Assembly (NCBI GenBank): GCA_950295325.1
Contig: OX485808.1
Coordinates: 15,026,527-15,090,526 of the forward strand
Origin: Polytrichum commune
Taxonomy: Eukaryota > Streptophyta > Polytrichopsida > Polytrichales > Polytrichaceae
Direction: 5' to 3'
DNA length: 64,000 nt
Positions within the stretch are counted from its first letter, which is position 1; every line of letters starts with the position of its first letter. Below are positions 22,340-34,276 of this stretch, piece by piece. A program made the translations under genes and the position numbers. The notes under the pieces are model-generated. The model was not told the origin of the DNA. It did no database searches and saw only the letters and a program-made list of their open reading frames with translations.

Positions 22340-24330
22340 CCACCCAAGATTGTTTCATAGGAATGCTAACATCATGACCTTGGTTATTCTTTTTATTGAA
22401 GAGTGCGAGAGTAATGTATTGGAAGCCCACACTAGTATAGTGCCGCACTATGGAGTGAATGCTACCCAAAATATCATTAATGCAAAGGGATGGCTCATAG
22501 GATCCCCCCAACCGTGGAATATCCTACAAATATAATAGGGAGTTATGCCAACTATGTTATTTGTGTTCCACAAAGAAATATCTATGTCCAATAAGACGGA
22601 AAAAATATCATAACGATGAGGTTATTCATGTGCCCACTAATCACCTCAATGAAAAATTAAAAGACCTCATTTTCGAGCATAAGGTACATATATCTTTATT
22701 CTTCATATTTTATTTGAATACATTACCAATAACATTATGTATTTAATTTTGGTATATTATGATTTTATTTGAATGTATTTTCATCGTATATATATATATA
22801 TTTGAATATCAAATCCACTTAAAACTTAATCATGAGTATATGATTACTACCACCCCTTTTCCCGCAAAAGTTACCATGTACCGGAACAATTGTGGCAACT
22901 ATTCCGTTATGGGAAGAAACTAAAACACATTCAACTCCAATAGTTTTATGTGACACAAAGAAATGACAACACACCACAACAAGGTATTATGAAAGTCAAT
23001 CCACATTACAATTATACATTCAACAAATTTTGGCACAAATATAGAGGTTGTATTGCTAACCTTATTTATATCCAACTTTTTGAACATATTTTTATAAGCT
23101 CACTTATATGTTTTTCATATTTTTCTATTAATTTTTTTTTAATTTTGTTTGTTTTGATGTTGTATTTGCTTTGAATTCACTGTAGATCCATATTCATAAG
23201 AGGACACTCTAGATATGTTTCCGGTTCAATGAAGGATACGTTTTTCTTACCTCTACGTCCTTTGGCCATTCATCAACTCCAATAGCATATGTATAACATG
23301 AATAATGTGAAGTCAACGATTTTGGCAGCTCACAATATGACACCAATTTTGCAGCAACAAGTTGACTCTTATAGAAGAGTTTTTTTATAGGTTTTTTCCT
23401 ATCCCAAAAGAGGTTTTTAATTTGGCTTACTCTATGCAAAAAGGTGAGCCAATGAAGAATGATGATTGGACCAACATACACAACCAATAAAATAGTTGGA
23501 AGGAGAAAGGAATGGTAATCTAATCTCAAGCTTATTATTTTGATAATAAAGATCCAGAAAAATATTCTTTTGTGTTAGTCATGCAAAGCGATTGGATGCT
23601 AGAGCTTGCCATCCAAATTACACCGAAATTCCGCTTGGGCAATTGACAACACATTTAACCAACTAGTATGGGCTATCATTGTATGTTGCAATGTAACCTA
23701 ACAACTGTAGATACGATATGCCAATTTTCTTGATGTTTTGTTCTAAGATTATTAAAAGGTTATGAGATAATGGCATTGGGGCTTACTTTGTTAAAGAGAA
23801 TGGGTATTGTTAGGCCCAATGCAATAGTGATTGACAAGAGTGCAAGTGAGTTTAATGTTATTTTAATAATCATCAATGACGATCCATTGTATTGGGCATA
23901 TAATAACCTAGGTAGTGAGCAAATGAAATGCAAATTACAATTGTGCTAGTTTTAGGCGAAAAAAACATACATGGAAGATATTGTGCCTCATGCCACTTAA
24001 AATAAGAAAACTAAACTTTATCGTAATATGTGCGGCTTTCTAGACTGCCACATAGAAGTCAAGTTCAATTCAAAATAAATTAAATTCAAAACCAATTGGA
24101 TAACTTAGAGGTTGGTCTTAAATAATATTGTGGCTAGGTAGGTTGGATACTACAAGGGGTGTGGCATATGACCATGTTTCAACCGTCTATGCGAACACGA
24201 GTATGTCAATACAACAAATCTCATGGAAAGGTTGTGGCATTTCATAAAAAAATAATAAACGTTGATCATTAACTATGAAAGTAATCAACGTTTGGATCAA
24301 CTTATTAGGACACTCATGGGTATGTGATTG
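22340..24330 (+). pseudogene. Decayed MULE-type transposase (Mutator-like element)
   Basis: A broken plus-strand reading shows pieces of a plant MULE/SWIM transposase in order. Around 22400-22530: HYGVNATQNIINAKGWL. Around 22565-22690: KYLCPIRRKKYHNDEVIHVP. Around 23640-23760: a fragment like the block before the catalytic core. At 23772-23980: MALGLTLLKRMGIVRPNAIV, IDKSASEFN, then KCKLQLC, two stops and AKKTYMEDIVPHA, matching the MULE core where a conserved Asp-Lys-Ser block precedes a CWFHAKK-like block. Around 24210-24320: TTNLMERLWHFIKK and NQRLDQLIRTLMG. Many stops and frameshifts. Terminal repeats were not found. Family assignment is from memory of the motif order. Confidence 0.6.
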
Positions 24331-25309
24331 TCTAATAGTTTTTATTTTTATTTTTATAAATTAATAGAAAATTAAATTTATAAATTTGATGTTCAATTAT
24401 ACACTATTCATATTGATTGATTTTTTTCATTATATTTGATGTATAAGGCAACCTGAAATGGGTGTTAGGGTTGGTGGCGGTACACTATTACATGCTTCAT
24501 GATGAATGTTGCCTATACTCTTTGTGTTGTTGCTCAAAATTTTGTTGTTATGGCTATTGCATTTTTGAAAATGCTCCTACACTAAATCATATTACACTAT
24601 GATTTAATATTTATAATCATATGCAAAATCAATACAATATATTCAAACCATTTTTTTGTATAATTGGAAATAAGTGTCTTCAACACAGTTATTACATTAA
24701 AAAGCTAATATTCTCATGTATTTTTTTTCCATTAGATTGGACTAGAACTCCATGCACCTTCATTTTTTTAAAGAAATATATGTTGAGAATATGTAATCCA
24801 TGATGCCTTAAATATACGCTTCATTCAAGACGTGTACGGGATGGAAGAACCCAACATAAAACAATCGGACATATATCACAAACAATGCAATACATATTGT
24901 GAAGAGAGAACATTTCATCACATTCATTATTTAAAGCAATAGCCATCATGAGCCCAAAATTTTTGGAATGAATCTATGATTGTGTACATGATGGATATAA
25001 TATAATGAGCTTTTTCTAATGCATTGCAATACCCATTTTGTAGTACTAAAATATATAACAATCGCATATAGCATGCATCAATCACCAAAATTATTTAAAT
25101 TTTACAAAAACATAAGTAGACATTGAAATATCCATTTACACACAAAAATGATTGTTGAAAAATGTAGTTTGTTTTTATAATTGTATGTGATACATGGCAA
25201 ATGTGCACTACATCAAAATCACAAAAATTAAAGTAATCTCCATGTCATAAAAATGTAACCATGATCGATTCAAAAACAAGTTCAATTTTATAAAGATGTA
25301 TCTATCGCT
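24331..25309. other. AT-rich stretch without recognised features
   Basis: Strongly AT-rich; no gene, repeat array or transposon end identified. It may be the 3' part of the decayed MULE. Confidence 0.5.
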
Positions 25310-26050
25310 TTAGGTTATCTTCATTTTTCGCTTTCACTTCCTTTTCTTTGTCCTCACTCACTTTCATTTCTTCCACCTCAACCTCCTCAACCTTTTCATC
25401 CTCATCAACCACATTAGAATGATAAATCTCACACGTTGCTCCAATTTTATGCATTGTTGTAGTATTTCCATTTCATAAATTCCCATGTGAAGGTGTAATA
25501 ATCTTAATATCCATGTTTCTTTCTCTATCATGGCCTTATGTATAAAAAAACAAACAAATGCAATGTAAATGTTAGGAATTATATAACAAACATAATATTG
25601 ACATAATATATGAAGTATAATAGAGAAAATATATTTACATGTTTGTGATGTCCCATGATGTCATTGTAATCATGGAGCCCCGTTGCTTCCTAGAGTTTTC
25701 ATTTTGCTTCCAATCCTTTGAGCAAAAATAACTATTTATAGACTTGGTTAGTCTCTTGATAGAAGTTGGGCACTTACACACAAAACTAATTAGAACTTGA
25801 GAATTTGACAACATCAATCCTTTGCCGAAAGAAGTGATTCCCAAGAGGTCATCATGTTTATTGCAATTCTTAATGAGAGATAGAAGGATAGGACATGGAC
25901 CTTGAGGTTCCTCTTCTTTGAAAGCCTCCCAATTAAGTTGAGCCCTTGTCTCCCATTGTTCTCGTTTCTTTTGAAAAAAATTGTTGTCATTTTGAATGAG
26001 GTTGTAATAATCTTGAAATTCATGGCATTGGAATTGACTATTTATTTATT
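25310..26050 (-). pseudogene. Unrecognised fragmented coding remnant
   Basis: Two minus-strand open frames (25814-26023 and 25635-25844) overlap in different frames and look like one disrupted coding stretch, reading through RQGLNLIGRLSKKRNLKVHV and then SWDITNM. A DNA-binding accessory protein of a transposon is possible, but nothing diagnostic is visible. Further toward 25330 the minus strand is rich in Glu and Lys codons. Confidence 0.25.
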
Positions 26051-26204
26051 CTTGTACCTTTCTTGATAGTGTTCTTAATGGTCATTCAAGTGATATTTAT
26101 TTTTGAGTGAACCAATCAAATAGAGCCGGTATTTGTCAAATTTAAAGAAAAACACCACAGTACAAGCCTAGGGTGGAAACTATCTTCAGCACTTGTAGGG
26201 GTCA

Positions 26205-26360
26205 TCATTTTTAGAGTTTGGTTTGGAGCTGCTAAACTATTTCTAAGAAGCATTATGTAGGAGTTGCTTTTGCATTATAAGCATGTTTAAGATTATATAT
26301 TCTAAAAAAAATATAAATTTTCTTAAATGCCAAATTCAACACCTAGGGGTTTTGGATGGT
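26205..26360. repeat. Short interspersed repeat, also in PPO intron 1
   Basis: Shares GGTTTGGAGCTG-TAAAC, ATTTCTAAGAA and TTCAACACCTAGGGG in the same relative order with 59481-59635, where it lies inside intron 1 of the polyphenol oxidase gene in inverse orientation. Clear terminal inverted repeats were not resolved. Confidence 0.55.
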
Positions 26361-26529
26361 GACCCGTGGTTTAGAAAAAAATGACTCTAATCAGTTCTAA
26401 AGTTGGCATTTGAATGTGCAAATTACCTATTCTAATTCATACATAAACATTATTGCTGAAATTCTCTTAATGCCCTCTCTCCAAACACGTTTCTCCTTTT
26501 TGTGAAAAATCAAAGCATCTATTGATTAT

Positions 26530-26720
26530 TCAAGTAAGATAAGCATGCCTAATTTGGCCATCGACCTTGATCAAACACCTCTATGTAAGTGGTATGTCAT
26601 TAGATGTGGCTCCAAGAACATATACCAAAAAACCATGTGTTTAAAGAAGATTGAACTACGATCTCACATCAATCGCGTGTTTCATATTCTATGAGAAGTG
26701 GGTGCAAGAGAAAAGTATCC
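26530..26720 (+). repeat. Dispersed repeat family member (diverged)
   Basis: Matches 10830-11060 and 41100-41290 through AAGCATGCCTAATTTGG, CTCCAAGAACATATACC and ACCATGTGTTTAAAGAAGAT. Only the 5' two thirds align. Confidence 0.5.
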
Positions 26721-26873
26721 AAATGACACACATCTACCTAATTAGAAGTGGTTTAGACGCAACTATTCTCAAAGGAAGCGTTGCCACCACTGGAAAATCA
26801 TAAAGTTAGCAGGGACCATGGACTTTTATAATGGCCTGACTTCAAGTCAACGATCAAAAGACAATTATGGTAA

Positions 26874-27234
26874 GGGCCACTTCACACAAAAGGCTATAGG
26901 CCCCTAACCATGGCAATGTAAGAGCTCTCATTGGTCGAATTCTATTCGAGTGCAGATTCCAAAACAAATTCCAGGGCAGACAAACACCACCAAGTAATTC
27001 TCTTAAATTGATATAGTTTGAGACATATTATATTAAACCAAATCCTCCCCTCTTTTCCGCCAATAAAATATGCAATGGTCCCACAACATGGTTCATTGTC
27101 ACTTCACACTATGCTTGAGGGCCCGTGACTACATAAAACGGCTTTCCCAACACCCATGGTATGGCCTTTGGATAAGAGTCAAGGATCCTCACCATTACAA
27201 GGTCATGGCTCTTGGCTCATGTGTGAAGTGGCCC
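26874..27234. mobile_element. Tourist-like MITE (GGGCCACTTCACAC family), 361 bp
   Basis: Perfect 14-base terminal repeats GGGCCACTTCACAC flanked by TAA (26871-26873, 27235-27237), typical of PIF/Harbinger-derived Tourist elements. Internally colinear, in opposite orientation, with 52722-53289. It sits at the truncated 3' end of the 2-oxoglutarate oxygenase pseudogene. Confidence 0.9.
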
Positions 27235-27374
27235 TAAGTATCTATCTCCAACAGATCGGCCACATTGACAACGATTGAGCCCTCCATGGGTGCTTCATCG
27301 ATCCATTCTCCATCTTTCATCACTTGTAGACCGGCAACATCTTGCACCGAGAGAGTGAGTAACCCGATGTCTGA

Positions 27375-27606
27375 TACCAGGGCCACACCAAAAACCCCAG
27401 CAACTCCAGTCACCAAAAACACCAGCCCTACGTATTCTCCGGAAATACAGGGCTGGGATTTCAGTTGGTTGGAGCTACTAGAGTGGCTGGAAGAAGGGGG
27501 GTAGCCTGCAACTAGCAGCTCCAGCCAACTGAAATCCCAACCCTGTATTTTCGGAGAATACGTAAGGCTGGTGTTTTTGGTTGGACCGCCCGGTGTGGCC
27601 CTGGTA
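27375..27606. mobile_element. Hairpin MITE inside the oxygenase pseudogene
   Basis: 232 bp, ends TACCAGGGCCACACC in inverted orientation, flanked by TGA on plus (27372-27374 and 27607-27609). Removing the element and one TGA restores continuous homology over the HSD motif, which fixes the boundaries to the base. The internal arms (about 65 bp, around ACGTATTCTCCGGAAATACA) are near-perfect inverted repeats with a loop at about 27480-27510, so the element folds almost end to end. Confidence 0.9.
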
Positions 27607-28129
27607 TGAGTGCGACTGGATACCTAAAATGAACGAGGTCGGGTTGTGGACATGAAGGATAATAGTTTGCCAACAAACAATGCTGCTTAAAGTCTCCCAC
27701 AGAAGTAGTCGTTGAGGTAGGATTGCTTCAATCCTAGACTCTCTGAAATGAGATTTAAGGTAATTTTCTTCAGTTTTTCTGCGAGGATGAATCGGACCTC
27801 CTTGTCATGATCAAGTAATCGTCATGTTTTGCTTCTGGTGACATGACTTCAAGTTTTCATTGTGAAGGTTGCAATCTAAAGCAACTCCTATGGTCGCTGG
27901 AAAATAAATTCTCTCAATTATTGGCTTTCACAGTTTTTCTGGGCCATGAGCACATGCTCATTCCACCCACAAAGCCTACATGCTTTCCATTTTTATTTTT
28001 TATTTTTTATTATGTACTGATTATTGAGAGAGAGGCAACCCATGTAGACCCCTTCTTGCCCTCATGAATGGTCAAAAATATTTTAGAGGACCGTCTTTCT
28101 CTCAATAATTGGTGGGGTGGGTGATATAT

Positions 28130-28720
28130 ATATATATGGATTTTTATGTGTGAGATGAGCATGCGATATTGGTCCAAAAAGGTTTTGAAAGTCGATTGTC
28201 AAGAGAACCGTTTTTCAATGAACATAAGGGTTGTAACTATGGTGTCAAGAACAACCTCAAGGTTGAATCTTACAACAAGATGTCCAAACCAACTCAATTA
28301 GCTCAATTACACGGATAGACAACCGCCCGAGGCCAACCCCCGGAAATTGAACCTGACACATATTGAAACTAGTAAAGATACATTGCCATCATAACATCCT
28401 CAAGGTGTTTATCACACAACACACTCATATACACCCCTCCGTCAACAATGGGCCTTCCATAATCCCCTCCTTCCCTGGATACCTGAAGGGACTACCTCCG
28501 ACATGAGATAATAGCACTTGTCCCATAGCCTTGCTCTGTAAACCCGTCTCGGGTTTACATATAAGCTCATGGCTATGATCAAGATGAAGCAATTGGAATT
28601 ATCTCTCTCTTTGGATTTAATGTGTGAGATGAGCATCGGCCGAAAAAAAACTTTGAAAGTTGATGATTGAGAGGATCACTTTCTAGTGACTATGGGATGT
28701 TGCAACTATGGTGTCTAGAA
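28130..28720. repeat. Direct repeats inside the pseudogene intron
   Basis: Two ~115-bp direct copies at about 28135-28255 and 28605-28715 share TGTGTGAGATGAGCAT, TTTGAAAGT and GCAACTATGGTGTCTAGAACAA-like text. The intervening ~350 bases are unrelated. An ATATAT run precedes the first copy. Confidence 0.7.
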
Positions 28721-29369
28721 CAAAGTATATGATGACCATTGAGCATTTGTTATTACAAATTATTGAATTTTTTTTGTAGAAATCTCACTTGAAAGACACA
28801 GGATTTGTGGGCTACAAACTATAGTCGCTTAGAGAGAGAGGTAGCAATTTATGATGCAATTGATCAACCCAGTTGGAGATTGTAGTTTTCTTGGCTGCAA
28901 TCTTACTCCCATAGCCTTGAGCCCCAAGTGCTAGTCCTTCAAGGGACGATTGATTGTGATACTTCATCTTCTCCTCAATGTGAAGATCAAAAAACGCACC
29001 GCATAGTTTCATCATTTGTGTAATTAGGGCATTGGCACGCCATGGGTTTTGACACGGAAAACACTTGCATGCTTCTCGAATTTGCTCCACAACAAGATCA
29101 TGGTTCTCTCCTCCCACTCCTTCCATATCGATTTATTGGGAGCACATGATCAACAACAAAAAAAATTAAATTAAGCCAAACTTTGGTCGATCCTCCTCCG
29201 GAAGGACGTAGTCTTCCGGAACCACACATGTGTGACCATCTTTAATGAGCTCTTGCACAGGTCGACGTGTATATTCCATTGCAGGAGGCTCCATTTTGGT
29301 AATTTTTTTTGTATCAAAGTTCACCAATACACCTACAAAAATGAAGACAACACAACTTAAAAACCTCAA

Positions 29370-31985
29370 TAATAGATCATTTGATATTGAAAGCCCAGAA
29401 TCACTTCATGATTGTTCTCGACTAGTTGCACATAGTGAGCATTCAAAGCTATGGATATGGATCGTGATTTTCAGTGAATCAAACCTTCATTTTTCTATTC
29501 TCCTTGGTAGCCTAAACACAAGATCGCAAGTAAACAAGCTCTAAATTGAGTTTCTATCAAAAAAATTGCTCACCGCATCTTGTGCATAAACAACTACAAC
29601 AAAGTGTAACAAACTACTCACATTGACCGCACTATGTTGCTCCCAAAAACCAATTGCAATCAAAATCTCCATTGAAGTAATAAATTGACCATGAAATGAC
29701 CTTCTGATGGGTCTATGATTTGCACTTTCATAGTTTTAAAAGGCAATCACATGGGTATCACCTATTGTGTGTAATCTAAGGTTTTTTCGAATCTTACAAA
29801 AAATCCACAAATAATAAACAAAATTGCAATAATTGCACAATGTTGTCGAACGATAACCTCTCTTTGGGAGGACGCTATGGAATAATAGCAAATGTAGCAA
29901 TTCCAATATGAATGCAAAATCCAATAAGAATGTGCATGTTAACCTCCCAACTACGAGCCACAAAACAAGAATCAATCACACTCATGTTTTCTATGGATAG
30001 CCACAAATCACACCTTCGCAACATTGGCCCGCAAATTCACTTCATGTCGTGCAAGTAATGAACATCAACAAGAGAAACTTGGGAGAATCCTACAAAGCCA
30101 TATACTAGAGTCTTTAGAAGATATGAACAAAGAAAAAGAACGAGACTACCACACAATGCCACTCATTTCTAGGATACTTTCCATACATGCGGCCCCACCT
30201 TGTCAACCAAAGGAATATCAAATATGAGATAATCAAAACATTATCGGAAAGGCTCATTGGTTCACGAATTGGCCAAACAAATTTAAAACTTCGTTCAGAA
30301 CTCGGAGGCCTCCCCACCTCCTTCTCTTAGAGTCAAATAATGTCAAATAATGTTGCACAATGCACAACATTGGAGCCAAAAGATGTCTACTTTTATGGAT
30401 GTGGGCTTGTGGATATTGTTTGAGCTTCAATCCCTCAAGAACATGAGCGTTGAAGTGTTTATTAAACCACACTAGCTTGGACCCATCCCATCCTGACATG
30501 TTGCACCGTGCATATGAACTGATATCTCATGCCATTCTCAACCCCTAAACCCATATAACACTATACTAGGTAATTTGAGATTATTTTGGCATTTTGAAAC
30601 AATTACATATATATAATAACATAGACAAATCATAGAATATTAAGGAATGTTGTGTGAAAATCAAACATGCACATTTTTAAGAGTGGTGAGTACAACAATA
30701 CATGCACAAATGAGAGACACGACTTAAATAAGAACTCCAAATAAGATGATTTCGGTAGGACAACTAAAACTGGAGACAATATTGGAGGAGAAAACAAGTA
30801 TTCCTATTACGGGAAATAAAAAATTCAAGGTTTGGTCAATGAAAATAAATAGCAAATAACTGCCACAAGACCATTATTGAACGCATCGACCCAAACTAAA
30901 CCTACTTATATTAATTGTCTATGCTAATGGCTTTGACAACTCCCCCCTCCCCCCAATCACCGCCGCTTCTTTTGCTCACATAGCCTCCACATTTCAAAAA
31001 GTCTCAGCTCCACAGTTGTAGCCAAGGTCAGGACGTGAGCCTACCGTGATATACTTAGAAGGCCAATGAGAACCCAAACTATAGGAGGATGAATTCGAAT
31101 TGGATGTCATTTGGGAAGAAAAATGCCTCTCACTTCTATCTAGGGCTTAGAAACACTCCAAGGTGATGGATAAAACGCCTTCAAAACGGGTTTGTTTCCG
31201 ATTGAACACAACCTACAAGGCGACAAAACAAAAGAGGGGGGGGGGGGTAGTTTGAGGAGGGAGATCAAAACCCACAACAAACGAAAAGGAAACAAAGGAA
31301 TGTGGAAGGAAAATTTTGTAACTTTGCAAATGCTATAGCACACCTTGGCATGTGGGACGGTTGGGGTGGAGTTGGCATGGGCATGCAATGCATCGCGAGA
31401 AGGAATAAGATGGTTGCATCCAATATCGGTTGATCATCCAGAGAAGTGGGGGGGGGGGGGTCATGGTTACAATTGCCCACATTTGATGCCATTGAGTGGT
31501 GACGACGTGGGAGGGAAGATTTGCTTGGGTGGGGGATTGTCCCACAACACTGGCCTCCATGGGCTCTTTCGAGTGGTTGACCATGCATGGACGCGACATT
31601 GTAGAAAAAACTTTGCAAATTGGACTTGAAGACAATCTAGATCGAATCCTTGAAGAGCTAGTGGACAAAAATGACACCAAAACACACAAAGGAGGGGAGA
31701 GGGGGATATATGAAAACCAATATACATTCAAAGCACAATTACACACAACCAAATAATTTATTTAAAATAATGCTCATCTAAATGATTGTACAACTTTTTT
31801 TACATGTAGTCCTTTAGATCCATGTATCTATCCCCCTATTGGATTACTCCGTACGAATCGGGGAACTGGGAGCCGGCTCCCGACAAACACCTAAAAGTAT
31901 CTGACATGGTCCATCAAAATTTGATATTGACCTTTCAACCATCCACATAGGGCATACTGTGCAATTGGAAGTGGGGTTCAAAATG
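29370..31985. other. Long stretch with no supportable gene
   Basis: Nothing with coding character; open frames on both strands around 31260-31750 are compositional. It contains G-tracts of 10-13 bases at about 31216-31228 and 31449-31460. The sequence may be old transposon DNA, but no ends or motifs were found. Confidence 0.45.
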
Positions 31986-33482
31986 TCAGGGGGGGGGGAT
32001 TGTCGTCCACCATGAGGGTGTTGTCACTGGTAGGCCACAAATCATAGGGGATCCTATTATGGTGGGGCATTGGTGTTTGTAGATAGGAGGCGGAGGCATG
32101 TATCTGTTTCTTGTAGTGGGCATAGGTTGTAGAAGGGGAAGGGACATTGGGTGGGTCAAATGGTATGCTTTCTTTGAATGTCTATGTATTGTCCATATTA
32201 GAGTTTGAGGTTTTGCATGATTTGTGCATATGTGCATTGGGGTGTTGACAATAAATGGTTGGAGAGGGGGAAGTGAATTAGTGGGTTGTTGAGCCATTTT
32301 GCTATGTATGGGTATTGAGGTAGGGTTATGGTCGTGAGTTGGTGGGTGTATCCTTTCTCTATGTAGGTTTTGGGGTGCCTAATGGATGTAGTATAGGGGT
32401 ATTATGTAAGAATTTATGAGTGTGAAAAAGGGTTGGTGTGTGCAATATGTATCGGGAGGTATTGTTTAGAGATGGTTGTTAGCAACAAACTTGACGAGCT
32501 TATTACCAAGTATGCGTGAGCGTGCTTGGAATTTTTGGAGTGTGAGGGGAAGTATGTGTTGTGATAATTGTTGATTTATGGCTTGTATGAGTAAGTTGTA
32601 TGGGTGGTTGTGAATTAGATAAATGGAGTTGAGGTTATAAAGGAAGGGTTCTATTCCCCATGCCGGCGTGGTGCTCACCACCTTTGTCCACCCAACTATG
32701 GTGGGGGGTCCTTGGACCTTGTTGTATGGGTACCTCAAAGCCCTTTGGGGGGATACCATGTCCGGTATCTTCAAGGCACTAGTGGCTAGCTAGGAATTAA
32801 TATAGTGTGTCACTATAGTGTCCATCCTCGAAAGGGGAGAGTGGTATTGTCCCAATGTCCCCTTGTCCAGTGGGCATCGGGTCATTGGCATTACGAACGG
32901 ACACTTTATTCACGCCGGCCCCTTGCTTGAAAGGGGTTGGAGTTTCATCTATCTATCTTATAAAGGAAGACGTGTGAGTGAGTGGTGTTGTCTTTGGTGA
33001 AGTGGAGGGCTCCGTAGATGGTTGTTAATTCTACGCAAAGGATGTTTTGTTTTCCAAGGAGTCTATACGTGGGTTTCTGTAAGCGGTTTGCCGGCGGGGT
33101 GGTAGATACCTAGTTTGGTGGTGCCTTCATCACCTTGTCGGGGGTGTTTCCATTTCTTGGTGGTTGTGTCCAGTGGGTGGGGGTTTTGTGTGAGAGGAAG
33201 TTCAGTGAAGTGTAGTGCGGCTTCAAGGCAATATTTAAATCTTTCGACGAAGGTTGAAATAATGAAGGGGCTCTTGAATTGGTGTACATAGAGAATTGTG
33301 ACTAATGTGATTATGGGTTCAGTCATGTATAGGTTTAAGGGAAACCTATTTGTGGGGATAATTGGAGAATGTTGGGGTCTAGGTGGACGAGTATTAACTG
33401 TTTGGATGGGGAAAGAAAAGAACAAGAAATCTAAACAAAAAATCCAAAAAAAAGACATATCTTTTCCTTTAATGAAATCCAA
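31986..33482 (-). pseudogene. Probable LINE-type RNase H / 3' end remnant
   Basis: The plus strand is unusually G+T-rich for 1.5 kb, so the minus strand is C+A-rich. Minus-strand frames read, in order: TTKLGIYHPAGKPLTETHVD (33150-33060); ELTTIYGALHFTKDNTTHSH after a frameshift (about 33030-32960); ALRYPYNKVQG (about 32735-32700); LQKFQARSRILGNKLVKFVA (about 32530-32475); and a Pro/His-rich C-terminal part (32297-31986). This resembles the RNase H domain of plant non-LTR elements, where an AEL-AIY-AL block and a final VKAHS-IxGNExAD block are expected. Here the Asp/Glu residues of the last block are replaced (GNKLVKF), and stops abound. The call rests on motif order only; no reverse transcriptase was seen upstream. 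Confidence 0.45.
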
Positions 33483-34276
33483 TAAATACCATTCTCCTAT
33501 TCAAAAATTGAAAATAATTGGCGACAAGACATGCCTTCATCAATAAGAAAAGAAAAAGGAAAGGAACTAGGACTAAAAGATGTCTTATAATGATTCAATG
33601 CTTCATTGCACTATTAAATGACTGCGGCGATTATGCTTTTTAATGGAACCGCGTTTGTAAGGGAAAAGGGCGGGCCAAGGCTTTACAAATGTGGACCCTA
33701 ATGTGACATAAGCCCACCCTCATCAAACCCCCCTTTCAAAAACAGTGTCTTCGTCTTCCATTGAACATGTGGCGGGGCTGGGACCCCCACATAACATTAC
33801 ACTATAATAAGATTCAGGCAACAGACAATTTCTCCGTGCCCGGCGGATGGGCCTGCCCGCCTGCCCCACATGAGCGAAGTTTGCAGTGTGGACAGAAGGG
33901 AAAGAGAGCAGGGAGCCCACCGCCTCTTCTTCCATCTATCCGCCGAAGCCTGGAACGAAACACCGACGATAGTTGAATTGTATTCTCAATGTCTCACCAC
34001 CTTCCTAATTATAGAGATCCAAACCTAACTCCTGCCTGGGGTTTACACATACTACAGTCTAACCTCACACATCCTTGCGTTGCTCTTCCATCACGCAACG
34101 CGCATCACCATCACCATCAGCTTAGCGCTACTGACTCAACCCAACTCAACTTCCTTGCTTCTTGCTGCTGCTGCTGCTGCTGCAAGCAGCTATCTCATCT
34201 CGGTGGTGGCCACAAGGAGCAAAGCAAAGCAAGGGTTTTGGGGCTTGAACTTTGAAATTTGGACATCTGTTTTGAA
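33483..34276 (+). promoter_or_regulatory. 5' flank and leader of PABN copy 2
   Basis: Upstream of the ATG at 34277 the sequence becomes GC-richer from about 33620. A GCT trinucleotide run (34163-34185, about seven units) lies about 90 bases before the start, probably in the 5' UTR. No clear TATA box. Confidence 0.4.

Larger units (their letters stand above)
27238..29294 (-). pseudogene. 2-oxoglutarate/Fe(II) oxygenase (DOXC class) pseudogene
   Basis: A minus-strand flavonol-synthase-like or LBO-like oxygenase, clearly dead. The 5' part (29294 to ~28799) starts MEPPAMEYTRRPVQELIKDG and includes IDMEGVGGENHDLVVEQI, ITQMMKLCGAFFDLHIEEKM and TTISNWVDQLHHKLLPL. After an intron of about 1 kb, the second part (about 27820-27238) includes [59 protein letters not shown] and [10 protein letters not shown]. 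The first metal-binding HxD reads H-S-D across a MITE insertion. Damage: frameshifts before IDMEG, within CKCF, before LITQ, before KQHC and after PDLV; a TAG in place of an expected Trp codon after SDYSL; a 232-bp MITE at 27375-27606; and no C-terminal exon (second Fe-binding His and RxS) beyond the MITE at 26874-27234. Substrate cannot be inferred. Confidence 0.85.

Noticed and set aside
31265-31756. Five overlapping open frames on both strands
   Set aside because: Frames open simultaneously on both strands without homology; caused by skewed composition and G-tracts.
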